A stretch of DNA of 64,000 bases from an uncultured bacterium (lineage in GTDB: Bacteria > Cyanobacteriota > Vampirovibrionia > Gastranaerophilales > Gastranaerophilaceae). How positions within the stretch are numbered: the first letter of the stretch is position 1; the number at the start of each line of letters is the position of its first letter. The translations under genes were made by a program, and so were the position numbers. The stretch is taken from NCBI GenBank assembly GCA_949290355.1, contig CASERN010000011.1, forward strand, positions 434,001 through 498,000. The letters are read 5' to 3'. The notes under the pieces are model-generated. The model saw nothing but the letters and a program-made list of their open reading frames with translations. It was not told where the DNA came from and ran no database searches. Below are positions 42,846-50,792 of the stretch, piece by piece.

Positions 42846-45275
42846 ATGATTAGAAAATTAACTTCACCAAAAGCATTGTTTGCAATGTTTGCAACTTTGT
42901 TGATGGGGATTTCACCTGCTTTAGCAAGTGAAGCAGATTTGGTTGTTCCTAATATCAAACAGGCAAATCCTGATTTCTTTAATTATTTATTAATAGGAAT
43001 CTGTATTTCTGTTATTGGTTTGATATTTGGATTTATTGAATTTTTAAGAATTAAAAAATTAGATGTTCATACTTCTATGGCTGAAGTGGGAAACACTATT
43101 TTTGAGACTTGTAAAACTTATTTAATTCAACAAGGTAAATTCTTGTTTGTTTTAGAAGTTTTGATTGGCTTATGTATTGCCTTTTATTTTGGGTATTTAC
43201 AACATATGCCATTGAAAAATGTTTTAATCATTTTAGCTTGGTCAGTAATTGGTATTTTAGGTTCTTACGGTGTTGCTTGGTTTGGTATCAGAATGAATAC
43301 ATTAGCAAATTCAAGAACAGCGTTTGCATCTTTAAAAGGCAACCCTTTGAATGTAATGAACATTCCTTTAAAAGCAGGTATGTCAATAGGAGTATGCCTT
43401 GTATCAGTTGAATTAATAATGATGTTATTAATTTTGTTATTTGTACCAGGCGAAATTGCAGGAGCTTGTTTTATAGGGTTCGCAATTGGTGAATCTTTAG
43501 GAGCTTCAGCTCTGCGTGTAGCAGGTGGTATTTTTACAAAAATTGCTGACATCGGTTCAGATTTAATGAAAATACAATTTGGTATTAAAGAAGACGACCC
43601 AAGAAACCCTGGAGTAATTGCCGATTGTACAGGTGATAATGCCGGTGATTCAATCGGGCCTACAGCTGATGGTTTTGAAACTTATGGTGTAACTGGTGTT
43701 GCTCTTGTTTCATTTATTTTATTAGCAGTAGCTGGTGTTGATAATCAAGTTCAATTGTTAACTTGGATTTTTGTAATGAGATTCTTGATGATTGTAACAT
43801 CAGTTGTTGCATATTGGATTAACGGTGTTGCAGACAAAATATATGCTGCAAAGACTCAAAAATTTGATTTTGAAAAACCTTTAACTAATCTTGTTTGGTT
43901 AACATCAATTTTATCAATTGCAATGACCTTTGGAGTAAGTCATTGGTTATTGGCAGATTTAGGAAATAACTTATGGCTTGTTCTTTCCGCAATTATTTCT
44001 TGCGGAACTTTAGGTGCAGCATTGATTCCTGAATTTACAAAAATATTTACATCTCCAAAAGCTAAACATACAGAAGAAGTTGTTACTGCTTCAAGAGAAG
44101 GCGGAGCTTCTTTAACAATCCTTTCTGGTATTGTATCAGGTAACTTCTCAGGTTTCTGGATTGGAATGGTAATCGTTTTATTAATGGGATTGGCTTATAC
44201 AGCATCTTTACATATTCCTGATAGTGTAATGATTTATCCATCTGTGTTTGCATTTGGTTTAGTAGCATTTGGTTTCTTAGGAATGGGACCTGTTACTATT
44301 GCTGTTGATTCATACGGGCCTGTAACAGATAATGCTCAATCTGTATATGAATTATCTTTGATTGAAGATATTCCAAATGTTGCAGATGAAATTGAGAAAA
44401 ATTACTCATTCAAACCTGATTTTGAAAATGCAAAAAAATACTTAGAAGAAAATGACGGTGCAGGAAATACATTTAAAGCAACTTCAAAACCTGTACTTAT
44501 TGGTACAGCTGTTGTAGGTGCTACTACAATGATTTTCTCATTGATTCTTGTAATAAAATCTACTTTAGGTATTGAGCCTGAAATGATTTTAAATATGTTA
44601 AATCCATATACATTACTTGGTTTGTTATCAGGCGGTGCGGTAATTTATTGGTTTTCAGGAGCTTCTATGCAGGCTGTTACAACTGGTGCATATAGAGCTA
44701 CTGAATATATTAAAGATAATATCAAACTAGATGATGCAAATTCAAAAAGTGCAAATGTTGCAAATTCGAAAGAAGTTGTAAAAATTTGTACTCAATATGC
44801 TCAAAAAGGTATGGTAAATATATTTATCGCTCTATTTGCATTTGCGCTTGCATTTGCTTGTCTATCAGCTCCAAGCTGTAAGACATCAGCTCCAGTTGCA
44901 TTCTTTGTAAGTTACTTAATTGCGATAGCTGTATTTGGTTTGTTCCAAGCTGTATTTATGGCTAATGCAGGTGGATGCTGGGATAATGCTAAGAAAATTG
45001 TAGAAGTTGATTTAGCAGAAAAAGGAACTCCTCTACACGAAGCTACAGTTGTAGGTGATACTGTAGGTGATCCTTTTAAAGATACATCTTCTGTAGCAAT
45101 GAATCCAATTATTAAATTTACTACTTTATTTGGTCTTCTTGCAATGGAAATTGCAATTTCCGAAAACTTCAGAAATGTAGCACCTATTGCAGGTTGGGTA
45201 TTTTTAGTAATTGCATTGATTTTCGTTGTTCGTTCTTTCTATGCAATGAGAATACCTACTAAGTCAGAAAAATAA
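42846..45275 (+). CDS. hppA: Membrane-bound pyrophosphatase (ion-pumping)
   Basis: This 809-residue polytopic membrane protein hydrolyses pyrophosphate to pump H+ and/or Na+. The substrate-binding signature DDPRNPGVIADCTGDNAGD is intact, as are SREGGASLTILSGI, GPVTDNAQ and GGCWDNAKK. The N-terminus carries a cleavable-looking hydrophobic segment ending ALASEADL before the first canonical helix. At the position that separates K+-dependent (Ala) from K+-independent (Lys) enzymes, the sequence reads GNTFKATSK, i.e. Lys. This suggests K+ independence, but the surrounding residues are divergent. It recovers energy from pyrophosphate, useful in a fermenting anaerobe. GAAGGAG precedes the ATG. Confidence 0.95.
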   Translation: MIRKLTSPKALFAMFATLLMGISPALASEADLVVPNIKQANPDFFNYLLIGICISVIGLIFGFIEFLRIKKLDVHTSMAEVGNTIFETCKTYLIQQGKFLFVLEVLIGLCIAFYFGYLQHMPLKNVLIILAWSVIGILGSYGVAWFGIRMNTLANSRTAFASLKGNPLNVMNIPLKAGMSIGVCLVSVELIMMLLILLFVPGEIAGACFIGFAIGESLGASALRVAGGIFTKIADIGSDLMKIQFGIKEDDPRNPGVIADCTGDNAGDSIGPTADGFETYGVTGVALVSFILLAVAGVDNQVQLLTWIFVMRFLMIVTSVVAYWINGVADKIYAAKTQKFDFEKPLTNLVWLTSILSIAMTFGVSHWLLADLGNNLWLVLSAIISCGTLGAALIPEFTKIFTSPKAKHTEEVVTASREGGASLTILSGIVSGNFSGFWIGMVIVLLMGLAYTASLHIPDSVMIYPSVFAFGLVAFGFLGMGPVTIAVDSYGPVTDNAQSVYELSLIEDIPNVADEIEKNYSFKPDFENAKKYLEENDGAGNTFKATSKPVLIGTAVVGATTMIFSLILVIKSTLGIEPEMILNMLNPYTLLGLLSGGAVIYWFSGASMQAVTTGAYRATEYIKDNIKLDDANSKSANVANSKEVVKICTQYAQKGMVNIFIALFAFALAFACLSAPSCKTSAPVAFFVSYLIAIAVFGLFQAVFMANAGGCWDNAKKIVEVDLAEKGTPLHEATVVGDTVGDPFKDTSSVAMNPIIKFTTLFGLLAMEIAISENFRNVAPIAGWVFLVIALIFVVRSFYAMRIPTKSEK

Positions 45276-45300
45276 TTTTAGTAAATTATTTTATTAACTC

Positions 45301-45334
45301 ATAAATCGCTCTGAAATTTTTCAGAGCGATTTAT
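45301..45334 (+). terminator. Hairpin terminator after hppA
   Basis: ATAAATCGCTCTGA and its exact complement (14-base arms, six-base loop) lie 25 bases after the hppA stop. There is no strong T-run. Confidence 0.7.
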
Positions 45335-45427
45335 ATTTGTGATAAGTTCGTAATAGTTTTAATCAGCCCAAAAAATTGGTATTTTTTCAATAGATGTTTT
45401 TTATTTTTTTTATGATAATATAAGTAT

Positions 45428-45471
45428 ATAGTTTTGAGACTGGCCGTTTATCGTTATAAAACTATTACGGC
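45428..45471 (+). promoter_or_regulatory. Possible H-type pseudoknot in the activase leader
   Basis: ATAGTTTT (45428-45435) can pair with AAAACTAT (45458-45465). Interleaved with it, GCCGT (45443-45447) can pair with ACGGC (45467-45471). Two crossing stems define an H-type pseudoknot, placed 10 bases before the Shine-Dalgarno AAAAGGA. The GC-rich GGCCG and GGCGCCG blocks stand out from the AT-rich surroundings. No known riboswitch class matches by eye. Confidence 0.35.
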
Positions 45472-45494
45472 GCCGAATAAAAGGATGTGATATT

Positions 45495-46499
45495 ATGAGT
45501 TTAACAGTATATTTAGGGATTGATGTAGGATCTGTTACAACAAAGCTTGCATTAGTTGATGAAAAAGGTAAATATGTTGACAGTTATATGTTACGTACTG
45601 CAGGTAAACCTGTCGTAGCAGTTCAAAAAGGTTTAAATGAGCTTTATTCAAAAAGAATAACAGATTATGATGTCATGGGTGTAGGCACTACCGGATCTGG
45701 TAGAAATTTAGCAGGAGCTTTGGTAGGTGCAGATATTATAAAAAATGAGATTACTGCCCATGCTGTTGCTGCAAGTATAAATGTTCCTGGTGTTCAAACG
45801 ATTCTTGAAATTGGCGGTCAGGACAGTAAAATTATTATATTGCGAGATGGTATTGTAACTGATTTTGCAATGAATACGGTTTGTGCTGCAGGTACAGGAA
45901 GTTTTCTTGACCAACAGGCAAACAGATTGAATGTACCAATTGAACAATTTGGAGAAACTGCTTTAAAATCTACAAATCCTGCAAGAATTGCTGGCCGTTG
46001 CGGAGTTTTTGCAGAAAGTGATTTAATCCATAAACAGCAGTTGGGATATCCTGTAGAGGATTTGTTATACGGACTTTGTCAAGCTTTGGTAAGAAATTAT
46101 TTATCTAATCTAGCATTAGGGAAAGAGCTTTTACCGGTCTTTTCTTTTCAAGGTGGTGTAGCTACAAATTCAGGTATGGTAAAAGCTTTTGAGGAAGCAT
46201 TAGGACATAAAGTTGTGGTTCCTGAAAATCATCAGACTATGGGTGCAATCGGAGCAGCTTTGCTTGCTATGGAAAATCATCAATATACTGAAGCAAGTAC
46301 AAAATTTAAAGGTTGGCAGGTTGGAGAAATGCATTTCCATTCAATAACTTGTGATTGTACTGGATGCTCTAATAATTGTGAAGTTATTACGATTGTTGAG
46401 GGTGATCAAGAAGTTCAGCATGTTGAAAAAATAAAAGATATTAAAGGAAATATTATTGCTCGTTGGGGCGGTACTTGCGGAAGATGGGATATTTCATAG
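45495..46499 (+). CDS. BadF/BcrA-type activase ATPase with Cys-rich tail, standalone
   Basis: This 334-residue ASKHA-fold ATPase is of the 2-hydroxyacyl-CoA dehydratase activator family. ATP-site motifs are GIDVGSVTTKLALVD, GTTGSGR and IGGQDSKII. The [4Fe-4S] cysteines are in NTVCAAGTGSFLDQQ and IAGRCGVFAESD. FSFQGGVATNSGM and GAIGAAL complete the fold. After the core, a 60-residue tail carries CDCTGCSNNC and GGTCGRW, absent from simple activators and resembling the segment joining activator and dehydratase in large fused proteins. No dehydratase subunit is encoded nearby, so the acceptor is unknown. AAGGA precedes the ATG. Confidence 0.88.
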   Translation: MSLTVYLGIDVGSVTTKLALVDEKGKYVDSYMLRTAGKPVVAVQKGLNELYSKRITDYDVMGVGTTGSGRNLAGALVGADIIKNEITAHAVAASINVPGVQTILEIGGQDSKIIILRDGIVTDFAMNTVCAAGTGSFLDQQANRLNVPIEQFGETALKSTNPARIAGRCGVFAESDLIHKQQLGYPVEDLLYGLCQALVRNYLSNLALGKELLPVFSFQGGVATNSGMVKAFEEALGHKVVVPENHQTMGAIGAALLAMENHQYTEASTKFKGWQVGEMHFHSITCDCTGCSNNCEVITIVEGDQEVQHVEKIKDIKGNIIARWGGTCGRWDIS

Positions 46500-46526
46500 T
46501 ACAGCTGATTAAATACTTTTAAACTT

Positions 46527-46564
46527 AATGCACACAATTTACATTAGTGAGTTGTGTGCATTTT
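46527..46564 (+). terminator. Terminator after the activase gene
   Basis: AATGCACACAA and TTGTGTGCATT (11-base arms, 14-base loop) are followed by TTTTG. Confidence 0.75.
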
Positions 46565-46632
46565 GTTATTTATAAGTTTTATATTGTTTTAAATATGTTT
46601 TTTAAGAGGTATTCTTATGTTATTATTTTACT

Positions 46633-47310
46633 ATGAGTGAATTATTTTTTTCATTGGAAAGTTTGCGTAAAGAATATCGAGAGATTTTTAAAACATCTCT
46701 TGTTGAAATTTGTAAAAGGGTTGATGAGCTGAGACCTGCAGATGTTGATGAAGATGTTTTTTCTGTATTTGTAAAAGACTCATCAGGTGCAATATGGCAA
46801 AAAAAAGTTCTTGATATGCTTGAAAACGATATTTCTCATGAAATATACAGAAAGCTTAAAGAAATTTTAGCGTATCGCTCTCAATTCAAGTGTGTTGGAT
46901 GTGCAACATGCTGTAATTTGGCTTGCTCGGAATTTTCACCTGAGGAATTGAAGCAAAAAGCTCAAAATGGAGACAATTTTGCTCAGCAATTTTTGAGTAT
47001 ATTTATTCCTTATGAATCCAAAGAGGAAGCGAGAAAAATTTATCCTGAATATATAAAAATGCTAGAGGAAAGCAAAGAAGATAATGTATATTTTTATCAC
47101 TGCCCAAAGTTGACTAAGGATAAAAAGTGCTCGGATTATGAGAATCGGCCTCAAATTTGCAGGGATTTTCCTGATAATCCTTTGAGCATATTGCCAAATT
47201 CTTGTGGATATAAAAAATGGAAAGATGAAATAGAGCCGGTTGCTTTGATGTTGCATTCTATGATTGAAATTATAGAATATTACAAGAAAAATATGCCTAA
47301 GTATGAATAG
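46633..47310 (+). CDS. YkgJ family cysteine-cluster protein
   Basis: This 225-residue protein contains the YkgJ/CxxCxxCC zinc- or iron-binding cluster (FKCVGCATCCNLAC at about 88-101). A second cysteine group follows (CPKLTKDKKCSDYENRPQICRDFP, then NSCGYKKW). The family is widespread and its function is uncertain. A redox or metal-cluster role is usually supposed. No Shine-Dalgarno precedes the ATG, but TATTAT lies six bases upstream, so the transcript may be leaderless. A paralogue lies at 53381-53962. rlmN, itself a cysteine- and [4Fe-4S]-dependent enzyme, follows after 13 bases and is probably co-transcribed. Confidence 0.85.
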   Translation: MSELFFSLESLRKEYREIFKTSLVEICKRVDELRPADVDEDVFSVFVKDSSGAIWQKKVLDMLENDISHEIYRKLKEILAYRSQFKCVGCATCCNLACSEFSPEELKQKAQNGDNFAQQFLSIFIPYESKEEARKIYPEYIKMLEESKEDNVYFYHCPKLTKDKKCSDYENRPQICRDFPDNPLSILPNSCGYKKWKDEIEPVALMLHSMIEIIEYYKKNMPKYE

Positions 47311-47323
47311 AATAGGATGACTT

Positions 47324-48343
47324 ATGAAAATTTTATCAGGATTAACATTAAACGAAATAGAACAAATTACCAATCAACTTAAGGCTTCAAAATTCAGAGC
47401 CAGACAAATTCATAATTGGATCTATTTAAAATCTGTAAAAAGTATTGATGAAATGACCGATTTGTCATTAAGCTTTAGAGAAGATTTGAAAAAAGTTGCA
47501 GTGGTAACAGATACAAAAATAAAAATAAAACAAGAAAGCAGTGATGGCACATTAAAATATTTATTGGAATATCCTGATGGACAGTGTGTGGAAACTGTTT
47601 TGATGCGTTTTGATAATCGAGCTAATTTAACTGCTTGTGTAAGCTCTCAGGTTGGCTGTGCCGTTAATTGCTCCTTTTGTGCGACAGGGAAACGCGGTTT
47701 TATAAGGAATCTTACTTATAAAGAAATAATAGAACAGGTATTGACAATTCAAAGAGATACTGGACTTAAGGTTACAAATGTCGTGTTCATGGGCCAGGGT
47801 GAACCGCTTTTAAATCTTGATAATGTTTTAAAAGCAATGGAAATATTTAATGAAAATTTTCAAATAGGTGCAAGACGTTTGACAGTTTCCACTTCAGGAA
47901 TAATTCCAGGGATAAATCGTCTGGCAGAAATTGATATGCAATCTACTTTGGCACTTTCTCTGCACGCTCCAAATCATGATATTCGTAAAAAATTGATGCA
48001 GATTGAAAATAAATATCCAATGCCGGAGTTGAAGAAGGCATTGAAAAATTATATAGAAAAAACCGGAAGACGAATTACTATAGAATATTTGCTTATAAGA
48101 GATTTAAATGATACTCTTCAAAGTGCAAAAGAGCTTGTTGCATATTTGCATGATTTGAAATGTAATATCAATTTAATCCCTTATAATTCAACAGAAAAAA
48201 ATGATTATCAAAAACCTTCTAACAATTCCATAATGCGTTTTAAATCATTACTGGAACAATCAGGCAAAAAAGTAACTGTCCGTTTAGAACGCGGAGCAGA
48301 TATTGATGCCGCTTGCGGACAGTTAAGTGGTAAAGTTAATTAA
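47324..48343 (+). CDS. rlmN: Dual-specificity RNA methyltransferase RlmN
   Basis: This 339-residue radical SAM enzyme methylates A2503 of 23S rRNA and A37 of some tRNAs at C2. The radical SAM cluster is C112-x3-C116-x2-C119 (GCAVNCSFCATGKRGF). MGQGEPLLNLDNV, STSGIIPGI and LALSLHAPN are typical. The C-terminal catalytic Cys (DAACGQLSG, near residue 331) is present, as is the N-terminal helical domain. AGGAT precedes the ATG. The gene is convergent with the second pilin-like gene, overlapping it by four bases. Confidence 0.95.
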   Translation: MKILSGLTLNEIEQITNQLKASKFRARQIHNWIYLKSVKSIDEMTDLSLSFREDLKKVAVVTDTKIKIKQESSDGTLKYLLEYPDGQCVETVLMRFDNRANLTACVSSQVGCAVNCSFCATGKRGFIRNLTYKEIIEQVLTIQRDTGLKVTNVVFMGQGEPLLNLDNVLKAMEIFNENFQIGARRLTVSTSGIIPGINRLAEIDMQSTLALSLHAPNHDIRKKLMQIENKYPMPELKKALKNYIEKTGRRITIEYLLIRDLNDTLQSAKELVAYLHDLKCNINLIPYNSTEKNDYQKPSNNSIMRFKSLLEQSGKKVTVRLERGADIDAACGQLSGKVN

Positions 48344-49107
48344 TATTTTATTTGCCAGTTGTCATAATCTATAACTCTAGAAGAACAGCTTAATTCTGGA
48401 GTTAATATGCTTCCTTCATTGTTTGGGCATGCTTTATATATTTCATCTCGCAGTGCTGCTTCTGTTTCAGTATTCCAATTCCCACCTCCATTTGCAGCTG
48501 CAAACATATCAATAAAGTTTTTCCCTGTGCCCAAATAACCACTATCGCAAAGCACAAAACCAAATATATCATAACCTACTTTGTTGGGACCTTTATCGCC
48601 GTTACTATCTATATATACCCATCCAGCAAGAGTATCACAAGCTTTATAATGGGTATTAAATGGACCATCTACTCGAGCCATTATATTGAATTCTACAGCA
48701 GAACCATCAGCCATATATGCGTAAAAAGCTTGTTCTTGACTATCAAATTTTGGATCCTTAACATTGACAATATTAAAATATTTATAAATAGTACTATTTA
48801 TAGGACAATATGTGTCGTCAACAGTATTTTGACAGTTAATGAAATATTGTGTATCACTTAATTTTTCAACTCCATCATCACTCATCATTTTTTTTAATCC
48901 GTTGGTAACAACATTATAGCTCTTTTTCAGTTGGTTTGCGTAAACCATTTTTTGATATTTTGCCATTAATGATGGTATTGTGATTGCTGCAACGACCCCT
49001 ATTATCCCAAGAGTAATTAAAACCTCTGCTAAGGTAAACGCCTTAGAACAGTAAGTGTTTTGCGGGGGGGGGGCAGTCTCAAAGCTTCTTGTGTAAACAT
49101 TTTTCAA
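48340..49107 (-). CDS. Type IV pilin-like protein whose start is separated by a C10 tract
   Basis: The frame encodes about 230 residues of pilin-like protein starting at SKAFTLAEVLITLGIIGVVAAITIPSLMAKYQ (prepilin motif, Ala instead of Gly at the cleavage site). A C-terminal globular domain ends in IDYDNWQIKY. The only in-frame start upstream is TTG at 49107, but it directly abuts AAAGGAGG and so cannot be a normal start. The properly spaced ATG (49100, seven bases after GGAGG) is in another frame. It reaches a stop after 23 codons unless the ten-C tract at 49064-49073 becomes 11 or 8 long. The gene therefore looks switched off in this sequence, or the tract length is misread. Confidence 0.75.
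   Translation of the reverse strand: MKNVYTRSFETAPPPQNTYCSKAFTLAEVLITLGIIGVVAAITIPSLMAKYQKMVYANQLKKSYNVVTNGLKKMMSDDGVEKLSDTQYFINCQNTVDDTYCPINSTIYKYFNIVNVKDPKFDSQEQAFYAYMADGSAVEFNIMARVDGPFNTHYKACDTLAGWVYIDSNGDKGPNKVGYDIFGFVLCDSGYLGTGKNFIDMFAAANGGGNWNTETEAALRDEIYKACPNNEGSILTPELSCSSRVIDYDNWQIKY
49064..49073 (-). repeat. Poly-C tract (C10 on the coding strand)
   Basis: Ten consecutive C on the coding strand lie between the best start codon (49100) and the prepilin motif of the second pilin-like gene. It is the longest G/C homopolymer I found in the window and a likely slipped-strand mutation site. Confidence 0.88.
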
Positions 49108-49142
49108 CCTCCTTTTTTTTATTATTTACTATTTCTTTTTAA

Positions 49143-49171
49143 TTGTCAACTGTGTAATTTTGTAATATTAT
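49143..49171 (+). promoter_or_regulatory. dtd promoter predicted to give a leaderless mRNA
   Basis: TTGTCA (49143-49148), exactly 17 bases and TATTAT (49166-49171), then seven bases to the dtd ATG. There is no room for a Shine-Dalgarno sequence. Confidence 0.65.
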
Positions 49172-49178
49172 TTTTTAT

Positions 49179-49616
49179 ATGAAAGCATTAATTCAAAGAG
49201 TCAAAAGAGCTTCTGTTAAAATAAATAACGAACTGTATTCATCTATAGATAAAGGAATACTTGTATTTTTGGGCGTTGAAAAATCCGATGAAAAAGAAAA
49301 TGCAGAAAAATTAGCAGATAAAATTCTAAAATTGAGAATTTTTGAAGATGAAAATGAAAAAATGAATTTGTCTATAAAAGATGTAAAAGGAGAAATTCTT
49401 GTAGTATCACAGTTTACTCTATGTGGCGATTGCAAAAAAGGTACACGCCCATCTTTTGACAAAGCTGCTAATCCAGAAAAAGCAGTTGATTTGTACGAAT
49501 TTTTTATTTCAGTACTAAAATCCCACAATATTCGCATTGAGCATGGAAAATTTAGAGCTATGATGGATGTAGAGCTTGTAAATGACGGCCCTGTAACTTT
49601 TTTAATAGAAAAATAA
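49179..49616 (+). CDS. dtd: D-aminoacyl-tRNA deacylase
   Basis: This 145-residue DTD protein hydrolyses D-amino acids (and glycine) mischarged on tRNAs. The N-terminus MKALIQRVKRASVKI, the catalytic SQFTLCGD and the Gly-cisPro loop NDGPVTF are all present. Length is standard. The ATG is only seven bases downstream of a good -10 box, so the mRNA should be leaderless. Confidence 0.96.
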   Translation: MKALIQRVKRASVKINNELYSSIDKGILVFLGVEKSDEKENAEKLADKILKLRIFEDENEKMNLSIKDVKGEILVVSQFTLCGDCKKGTRPSFDKAANPEKAVDLYEFFISVLKSHNIRIEHGKFRAMMDVELVNDGPVTFLIEK

Positions 49617-49624
49617 CTCGCCTA

Positions 49625-49653
49625 TTGCAAATATTTATAAAGCATGTTATAAT
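49625..49653 (+). promoter_or_regulatory. Promoter of the zinc-ribbon/RGG-rimM-trmD operon
   Basis: TTGCAA (49625-49630), exactly 17 bases and TATAAT (49648-49653). The leader is about 100 bases and holds a second ribosome-site-like GAGGAG near 49694 without an obvious start codon behind it. Confidence 0.65.
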
Positions 49654-49761
49654 AGTAACATTGATATAGAGTTTAAAATCGATTTTTTTACTGAGGAGAA
49701 ATTCTTTATTAACCCGGAATTACGTTATTGTATTATTTTTTCTAATTAAGAGGCTTATATT

Positions 49762-50790
49762 ATGTATGTAAACAAGTGTATCAAATGTGGTCGTGAGTTT
49801 GAAACGAAAAACCCCAAAAGAGTAATATGTCCTGATTGTTTATATCCGGATAAAAAAATGATGATTTCTCCATCTTCGGATAACTCATCAAATAGTTCTG
49901 AAAAAGTTCAGTCTTCGGAAGAACATTTAAATGGCTATAGCGCAGGTGGTACGGAAGAGCCTCCAAGATATTATAGTGCCGGTGGTAGTCCAGAACAACC
50001 AAGATATAACAGACCTCAACAAAGAAATTATAGCAGTCAGGGCGGTTATAATAACAGGGGTAGTTATAATCAAAATAATTATAATAGACAAGGTGGTTAT
50101 AGCAGACCTCAGAAAAGTTTTGGAAATAACAGACGTCCTCAACAAGGCGGTTTTAACAGAGGCGGGTATAATAACAGACGCCCTCAACAAGGTGGTTTTA
50201 ATAGGGGTGGATTTAATAACAAACGTCCTCAACAGAAAAAAGCACCTAAGCAATTATTAGTAAGTAAGGAGCAATTAGAACAAATTGAATTATTGTACAA
50301 AGCAATGCTCCCGTTACCAAACCCTGATTGTCATGAAGTAATTGGCGCAAAAATTGGTTTAGAACCTAGAAAAGTTTTCTTTGGAATAAATTTGGTAAGA
50401 CAAAAAATGATGTTGCCAAAATTGCCTTTCCCAAAAAGGAAATTAGCAATTTCTCCTGATCAATTATTTGCTATAAAGAGTTTGTATGAACCTTTATTAC
50501 CATTACCTCCAATTGGTTGTCATAAAATTATTGCAGCACAATTGAAAATGGATGAGTGGAGAGTTCACGTTGGTATTGGTCTAATTCGTTCTCAAATGGG
50601 TCTTGAGCGTTGGAATCAAGATAGACCGGATTTGCCTGAAGAGTTTAAAAAGCAAAAAGAGGAAGCTGAAGCAGCTAAAAAAGAATCTGTCAAAGATGAA
50701 ACTTCTAAAGAGGTAGATTCTGCTGAACCTGAAAAGAAAGCTAAACGAGGAAGAAAGCCTAAAAAAGTTGAAGAATCTCCGGAAGTTTAG
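49762..50790 (+). CDS. Zinc-ribbon, RGG-like repeat protein with duplicated domain; probable RNA-binding protein
   Basis: This 342-residue protein is built of clear modules. A C4 zinc ribbon is at residues 6-26 (CIKCG, CPDC). A low-complexity region (about 40-160) is rich in Gly, Asn, Gln, Arg and Tyr, with a 15-residue repeat NNRRPQQGGFNRGGY at 122-136 and 137-151 and an earlier 12-residue repeat. Two copies of a ~60-residue helical domain follow (165-226, 228-288; LEQIELLYKAMLPLPNPDCHEVIGAKIGL versus LFAIKSLYEPLLPLPPIGCHKIIAAQLKM). It ends in an acidic/basic tail. It is three bases ahead of rimM, where many genomes have rpsP/KhpA RNA-binding genes. RNA or ribosome binding is inferred from this. 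I do not recognise the duplicated domain. Confidence 0.8.
   Translation: MYVNKCIKCGREFETKNPKRVICPDCLYPDKKMMISPSSDNSSNSSEKVQSSEEHLNGYSAGGTEEPPRYYSAGGSPEQPRYNRPQQRNYSSQGGYNNRGSYNQNNYNRQGGYSRPQKSFGNNRRPQQGGFNRGGYNNRRPQQGGFNRGGFNNKRPQQKKAPKQLLVSKEQLEQIELLYKAMLPLPNPDCHEVIGAKIGLEPRKVFFGINLVRQKMMLPKLPFPKRKLAISPDQLFAIKSLYEPLLPLPPIGCHKIIAAQLKMDEWRVHVGIGLIRSQMGLERWNQDRPDLPEEFKKQKEEAEAAKKESVKDETSKEVDSAEPEKKAKRGRKPKKVEESPEV
50125..50235 (+). repeat. 45-base coding tandem repeat
   Basis: Two full 45-base units and one partial unit encode NNRRPQQGGFNRGG[YF]. The DNA copies differ at several third positions, so the repeat is diverged and not a fresh slippage product. Confidence 0.75.
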
Positions 50791-50792
50791 TT

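Noticed and set aside
49101-49107. TTG at 49105-49107 as the start codon of the second pilin-like gene
   Set aside because: It follows AAAGGAGG with no spacing, which does not allow initiation. The ATG at 49100 has proper spacing but is out of frame because of the C10 tract.
50125-50235. The 45-base repeat as a CRISPR-like array
   Set aside because: The units are directly adjacent, in frame and without spacers; they are protein-coding.
49781-50260. Overlapping frames on both strands within the zinc-ribbon/RGG-like gene
   Set aside because: They arise from the repetitive Gly/Arg/Asn-rich coding DNA, and their low-complexity products have no start signals.
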